64,000 nt of DNA from an uncultured Parabacteroides sp. GTDB taxonomy: Bacteria; Bacteroidota; Bacteroidia; Bacteroidales; Tannerellaceae. Where the stretch lies: the NCBI RefSeq assembly GCF_905196875.1, contig NZ_CAJJWO010000003.1, positions 124,001-188,000 on the forward strand. Direction: 5' to 3'. A program made the position numbers and the translations under genes. The notes under the pieces were generated by a model. The model did no database searches and was not told the DNA's origin. It saw nothing but the letters and a program-made list of their open reading frames with translations. Below are positions 59,782 through 64,000 of the stretch, piece after piece; position 1 is the stretch's first letter; each line of letters opens with the position of its first letter.

Positions 59782-62700
59782 TTAAAATTTAAAGTCAATA
59801 CCGAATAAGAATGTGCGTGGGTTCGGGTAAGCGATGTTGTCGATACCTGTCTCGATCACGCTACCGTCTTTGCCGATCTGCGGACGTTCCGGGTCCATAC
59901 CCGAATAACCGGTGATCGTGAACGGATTCTGGGCAGAGAATGAAACGCGCAGGTCCATGCCCTTCAGCAAGTGCTTCGGAATGGTATAACCTAGCTGAAG
60001 CAGTTTACAACGCATGTAGGAACCATCTTCCACATAGAAACTGGATACACGTGTGTAATTCAGGTTCGTATCGTTTACCGACAAGCGGGGGATATCGTTG
60101 CTGGTACCTTCGCCGCTCCAAACCTTGCCCAGTGTTCCTGCGTATACGTTCGAGCCGCTGGTTCCGGCATACAGTCCTTTGGTGGTATTATAGATATCGT
60201 TGCCGAATGTTCCGTAGAAGTTGGCGGCAAAGTCGAAGTTCTTGTAGTTGAATCCGATATTGAACCCGAGCAACAGGTCGGGATAAGGGTTACCGATCCA
60301 GGTCTTGTCGTTTTCATCCAGTATACCGTCGTGGTTCATATCTTTGAAGCGGATATCGCCGGGCTGTGCATTTGCCTGTATCAGTGTTCCGTGTTCGTCG
60401 GTGTGGGCATATACTTCATCCCAGTTCTGGAACAGTCCGTCTGCCACATAACCGTAGAAGCGGGAGATTTCGCCGCCGTCTTCATTGCGGATGATCTGAT
60501 CCTGGTTGAAAGCACCGGTAAGGACGGCACCGTCACCGGAGAACTTGATTGCTTTATTCTTTACGGACGATAGGTTGATACCTGCGTTGTATGAGAATTC
60601 TCCTACTTTATCGCGCCAGTTGAGGCTCAGTTCCCAACCGTTAGCCTTCATGCTACCGATATTCATCCACACCTGGCTGTTCCAGTCGGGATATCCCACG
60701 GCGTAAATGTTCTGTTTCTTATAAAGCATGTCTGTCGATTTCTTCTGATAGATATCGAATGTGGCGTCCAGGCGTGAATCAAGGAAAGACATATCGACAC
60801 CTACGTTCCAGTCTTCTACTGTTTCCCATTTCAGTGTATTGTTACCTACGGAGGAGACGGAAGTACCGCTCACACGGTCGGCATTCGAACCGAATACATA
60901 GTCGGCTGCATTGAGCAATGTCAGATAGGCGGAGTTGTCGATATTCTGGTTACCTACGCGACCCCAGCCCCCGCGGAGCTTCAGGTTGCTGAATATCTTC
61001 TGGTCGGCCATAAACTCTTCGCCGATCACGCGCCAGGCGGCCGATACAGAGGGGAATACGGCATATTTGCTGCCTGTGGGGAACTTGGAAGAACCGTCGG
61101 CACGTACGGATGCTGTCAGGTAATAACGGCTGTCGTAGTTATACATAAGACGTCCCAGATAGGAGATCAGTGTATTGTAGGAAGTTTTACCGTCGGCTGT
61201 TTTTACGATCGTACCGGCATTTACTTCCTGCAGGTTGTCCGAGTTGTTAGGCACTTCGTCGCGACCCGCTTTCATCTGGTAGGCGGCAAAACGTTCTGCC
61301 GTGAATCCGACCATCGCATTCAGGTTATGCTTCTGGGCGATGGTAGTCATATAGTTGGCCGTGTTTGTCCAGTTCCAGTCGAGCCACTCCTGCATTTCGC
61401 GGGATACATTGCTCAAATCTGATTTTTCCTGCGAATGGATATAGAACTTCGGTGTGAACGAGTCTGAACGGCGGATATGTGCATTGGCACCGAACTGGGT
61501 ACGTAAGGTCAGGCCTTTCATCGGTGTGATCTGCAAGTAAGGGTTCACGATGAATCCGTACTCGCGGGAATGTGCATTCTGGCGTGAGATTGCACCGGCG
61601 GGGTTCACTGTCTCGTTGTTGTTGGAACGTGCGTAGTTGCTGTACATATTATCGACCCATTCCGATTCCGGCTTGAAAACAGAAGTTGTCGGGTCCATCG
61701 ACATAGCTGCTCCGAACTGGTTGGGTGTATCGTCCCACGATTCTACGCGCGGAGCCATATCGAATCCCATTTTCACGTATTTGTTGAATGTGTATTCCGT
61801 GTTCAGGCGGGCATTGATCTTATCCCAGTAACCTACATCATATTGGGAGTTGTTGCGGAAATATCCCAGACTCAGGTTATAGACCAGTTTTTCATTACCA
61901 CCCGAAAGGCCGAATGAATAGTTCTGTACGAGCGCGGTCTTGTTCACGACCTGATCCCACCAATCGGTACCTTCGGCATCGGTGATACCTTCCTTACCGT
62001 TCCATATCGGAGTACGTCCGTCGTTGGTATAACGGGCTTTGAAAACCTGTTCGTATTCCGAAGCCTTAGCCATATTCGGGTTAGCGATCGTCTGGAAGCC
62101 TACTGAAGTGCTGAAGTTGAAGCGTGTTTTTCCGGCAGCCCCTTTCTTGGTCGTGATCAGGATCACACCGTTTGAACCGCGCGTACCGTAGATGGCAGCG
62201 GCAGAAGCGTCTTTCAATACTTCCATCGATTCGATATCGTTGGTGTTCAGGAAGTTGATGTTTGTTCCGACAGGCATACCGTCGACTACATACAACGGGT
62301 CGCTACCGTTGACTGTCGTTACACCGCGGATCAATACTTTGGGTTGAGTGCCCGGGCCACCACCGCTGGTGACCTGCACGCCGTTCACTTTCCCCTGAAG
62401 GGCATCCATTGCATTACCGGTAGTCATTTCCGTGATCTGTTCCCCTTTCACAGTAGAAATGGAACTTGTCAGGTCACTTCTTTTCACGGCACCATAACCG
62501 ATCACTACCACTTCGTCGAGCAACTCGCTCGCTTCTTTCATGACTACATTGACTGTCGGTTGCCCGTTGACGCGGACTTCCTGGGTCTCATAACCTATGG
62601 AAGAGAATATAAGTATCGCATTCGGGTTGACATTTGCCAATGTATAATCACCGTCGATACCCGTTATAGTCCCGCTGCCGGCACCTTTGATCTGTATCGT

Positions 62701-62820
62701 AGCTCCGATCAGCGGTTCGCTGTCGGTAGCGGAAGTTACTATTCCTTTAACTGTTATCTGCTGCGCATAACCACATAATGCCAACAGTAACAGACATGTT
62801 ATTAATAATTGCTTTCTCAT
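59782..62820 (-). CDS. SusC-type TonB-dependent transporter (PUL 4)
   Basis: This outer-membrane transporter of about 1012 residues has a signal peptide ending at GYAQ. A carboxypeptidase-like domain (VKGIVTSATDSEPLIGATIQ), DEVVVIGYGAVKRSDLTSSI, a plug (LYVVDGMPVGT, then VLKDASAAAIYGTRGSNGV) and a barrel ending in FLFGIDFKF follow. No STN domain is present, so its regulator lies elsewhere, probably outside the window. The ATG at 62820 (MRKQLLIT) is preferred over an in-frame TTG 12 nt earlier. It is preceded by the glycan-binding protein gene with a 21-nt gap. Confidence 0.95.
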   Translation of the reverse strand: MRKQLLITCLLLLALCGYAQQITVKGIVTSATDSEPLIGATIQIKGAGSGTITGIDGDYTLANVNPNAILIFSSIGYETQEVRVNGQPTVNVVMKEASELLDEVVVIGYGAVKRSDLTSSISTVKGEQITEMTTGNAMDALQGKVNGVQVTSGGGPGTQPKVLIRGVTTVNGSDPLYVVDGMPVGTNINFLNTNDIESMEVLKDASAAAIYGTRGSNGVILITTKKGAAGKTRFNFSTSVGFQTIANPNMAKASEYEQVFKARYTNDGRTPIWNGKEGITDAEGTDWWDQVVNKTALVQNYSFGLSGGNEKLVYNLSLGYFRNNSQYDVGYWDKINARLNTEYTFNKYVKMGFDMAPRVESWDDTPNQFGAAMSMDPTTSVFKPESEWVDNMYSNYARSNNNETVNPAGAISRQNAHSREYGFIVNPYLQITPMKGLTLRTQFGANAHIRRSDSFTPKFYIHSQEKSDLSNVSREMQEWLDWNWTNTANYMTTIAQKHNLNAMVGFTAERFAAYQMKAGRDEVPNNSDNLQEVNAGTIVKTADGKTSYNTLISYLGRLMYNYDSRYYLTASVRADGSSKFPTGSKYAVFPSVSAAWRVIGEEFMADQKIFSNLKLRGGWGRVGNQNIDNSAYLTLLNAADYVFGSNADRVSGTSVSSVGNNTLKWETVEDWNVGVDMSFLDSRLDATFDIYQKKSTDMLYKKQNIYAVGYPDWNSQVWMNIGSMKANGWELSLNWRDKVGEFSYNAGINLSSVKNKAIKFSGDGAVLTGAFNQDQIIRNEDGGEISRFYGYVADGLFQNWDEVYAHTDEHGTLIQANAQPGDIRFKDMNHDGILDENDKTWIGNPYPDLLLGFNIGFNYKNFDFAANFYGTFGNDIYNTTKGLYAGTSGSNVYAGTLGKVWSGEGTSNDIPRLSVNDTNLNYTRVSSFYVEDGSYMRCKLLQLGYTIPKHLLKGMDLRVSFSAQNPFTITGYSGMDPERPQIGKDGSVIETGIDNIAYPNPRTFLFGIDFKF

Positions 62821-62841
62821 AACCAGTTTCAATATTATAGA

Positions 62842-64000
62842 TTAATTTACTCGGACTAATTTAGCTCTTCCCAAATGTGCATCGAAGTAGAACTTATACG
62901 AACCAGTCACATTTACGGCCGGTTTAGCCCAGTTGTCCTGTGTCGTATTAGGTATTGTCCATGCCGGGTTTTTTACATTGCCATAGTAATCGAACGTTTC
63001 GGGCTCTGCCGAATTGTCGGTACGCCATGTGCAGTAGTTCCACCAGCCATCGGAGTGATAGTTATGGATGATGAAGTTCATCGATTCACCACCGGTCAGT
63101 TCCAGATTATCTTCCAGGTAGAAGAGGTGCGGGTTGGTAGCATCCTGCGTAAAGCGTTGAACAGCGGATGGGCCGGTGGTCGTATATCCGATGTAGAATT
63201 CGGTAAGCGTGCTGCCGTCGCCCCACTGGTCGAGAAGCATCGAACCTTGTGCATGAGGTAGCGGGTCGATTGCTTCCGGAATGGAATAACTGCGTACGGC
63301 ATACGTGCCTTCCATCGTATTGAATGTGATTTCGTAATATACGTTCGCCTGTTCCAGAACGATCGGTTTGGCTGTTTCCGGGTCGTCGGTCAGTTTGTTA
63401 TTGTCTTCCGGGTCGAGGCCGAAGCAGATCGGGGTGAAGTCGCTCTTCTGCGGCAGGAAGAAGATCTCGGTGTTAGCCTTCTGGTTGTAATAATTCGCTT
63501 TATATTCGTAAGCGCCGGTATGTTCGATACGCATAGGTACGCCGAATACGTCGCTGTTCAGTTCTTCAACCGTTGCTACATCAGCCAAATACATCTTTTC
63601 GAAGTCTTGTAATTCGGATACGGAAATAACGCTCTTTATAACGGATGTATTTCCAACGTTGTCGGCTGCTGTGATCGTTACATTATAATCCTGTATAATG
63701 CTTGGTAAGGCGATTTTCTCAGAGAATTCGAATGTCTTTTCACCATTGACCTCCAACTTGCGGGGGGAATAACCGTCGATACCCGGGATTTCTACCGTTA
63801 CGTAATCCAACGCCCGGTCGTCCTTGACGGAGAAACGCAGGTTGAATTTGGTTTCTGCTTTGATAAGTACGGTGACGCTTGCGTCGGGAGATACCGTAAA
63901 TGTCGGGTTCTCGAAGTCGCCGTCCATCGTTACCAATACATCCTGTGATACGGACCGTCCGCCTACATCTATAATAGTAACCTTGACGGTGAACTGTTCG
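62842..64000 (-). CDS. Putative surface glycan-binding protein, SusE/F position (5' partial, PUL 4)
   Basis: The frame is open to the right edge, so the N-terminus, including any lipoprotein signal, is missing; about 385 residues are visible. The visible part is entirely beta-rich: Ig-like strands (FTVSPDASVTVLIKAETKFN, then DYNVTITAADNVGNTSV), then a middle domain with YYNQKANTEIFFLPQKSDFT. The C-terminal segment is rich in Trp, Tyr and Asn (HNYHSDGWWNYCTW, ending in GSYKFYFDAHLGRAKLVRVN). Placement beside susCD and this composition fit a surface glycan-binding protein of the DUF51xx type. I cannot name the domain with certainty. Unusually it precedes susC rather than following susD. Confidence 0.65.
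   Translation of the reverse strand, partial: EQFTVKVTIIDVGGRSVSQDVLVTMDGDFENPTFTVSPDASVTVLIKAETKFNLRFSVKDDRALDYVTVEIPGIDGYSPRKLEVNGEKTFEFSEKIALPSIIQDYNVTITAADNVGNTSVIKSVISVSELQDFEKMYLADVATVEELNSDVFGVPMRIEHTGAYEYKANYYNQKANTEIFFLPQKSDFTPICFGLDPEDNNKLTDDPETAKPIVLEQANVYYEITFNTMEGTYAVRSYSIPEAIDPLPHAQGSMLLDQWGDGSTLTEFYIGYTTTGPSAVQRFTQDATNPHLFYLEDNLELTGGESMNFIIHNYHSDGWWNYCTWRTDNSAEPETFDYYGNVKNPAWTIPNTTQDNWAKPAVNVTGSYKFYFDAHLGRAKLVRVN

Noticed and set aside
1..64000. Mobile element, prophage or conjugative element
   Set aside because: No transposase, integrase, relaxase, phage structural gene or terminal repeat was found, despite composition differences between PULs.

Overview
The window looks like a chromosomal segment of a gut-type Bacteroidales bacterium (Bacteroides or Parabacteroides; the sequence alone does not decide which). 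The evidence is four SusC/SusD pairs, ECF sigma/FecR pairs, lipoprotein signal peptides, and many copies of the Bacteroidetes -7 promoter element TAnnTTTG. I found no rRNA, tRNA, CRISPR array, transposase, integrase or phage gene. The window is essentially a run of polysaccharide utilization loci (PULs).

Layout: (A) 1-3632 is the tail of a PUL whose start lies outside, with a truncated GH120-like beta-helix enzyme and a GH35 beta-galactosidase. (B) 3633-5335 is mostly non-coding, with 21-nt degenerate repeats, a large hairpin, a perfect 38-bp palindrome and a small XRE regulator. (C) 5336-22355 is PUL 1: ECF sigma, FecR, STN-type SusC, SusD, then GH31, GH97, GH92 and a large NPCBM-fronted putative glycosidase. 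The set suits host-type glycans carrying terminal alpha-Gal/GalNAc and mannose, but that target is inferred. (D) 22628-23023 is a small secreted orphan. (E) 23525-40555 is PUL 2: SusC, SusD, an aryl-sulfate sulfotransferase, a CHR-family anion transporter, a PAPS-type sulfotransferase, a DUF6067-like TIM-barrel protein, a DUF5107-TPR protein, a Tat-exported sugar isomerase-like protein and a GH43 galactanase-like lipoprotein. (F) 40721-41611 is a YitT-type membrane protein. (G) 41724-53755 is PUL 3: a candidate invertible segment, ECF sigma, FecR, STN-type SusC, SusD and three secreted phosphoesterases, one fused to a PQQ-type beta-propeller. (H) 64000-53818 on the minus strand is PUL 4: a partial surface glycan-binding protein, SusC, SusD, GH30 and GH2, which suggests beta-galactan use.

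The genes work as import-and-degrade modules. SusD lipoproteins and SusC TonB-dependent channels capture and import a polymer, periplasmic or surface hydrolases trim it, and in PULs 1 and 3 the STN domain of SusC signals through FecR to the ECF sigma factor. Both sigma/FecR PULs also carry, between fecR and susC, a bidirectional terminator-like hairpin and a minus-strand -7 box that overlaps the susC start codon. This is the arrangement expected for a DonS-like antisense repressor RNA.

The most unusual parts are the sulfotransferase/anion-transporter cassette inside PUL 2, the candidate invertible promoter upstream of the PUL 3 sigma factor, the phosphoesterase-only enzyme set of PUL 3, and the NPCBM enzyme of PUL 1, which I could not place in a known GH family.
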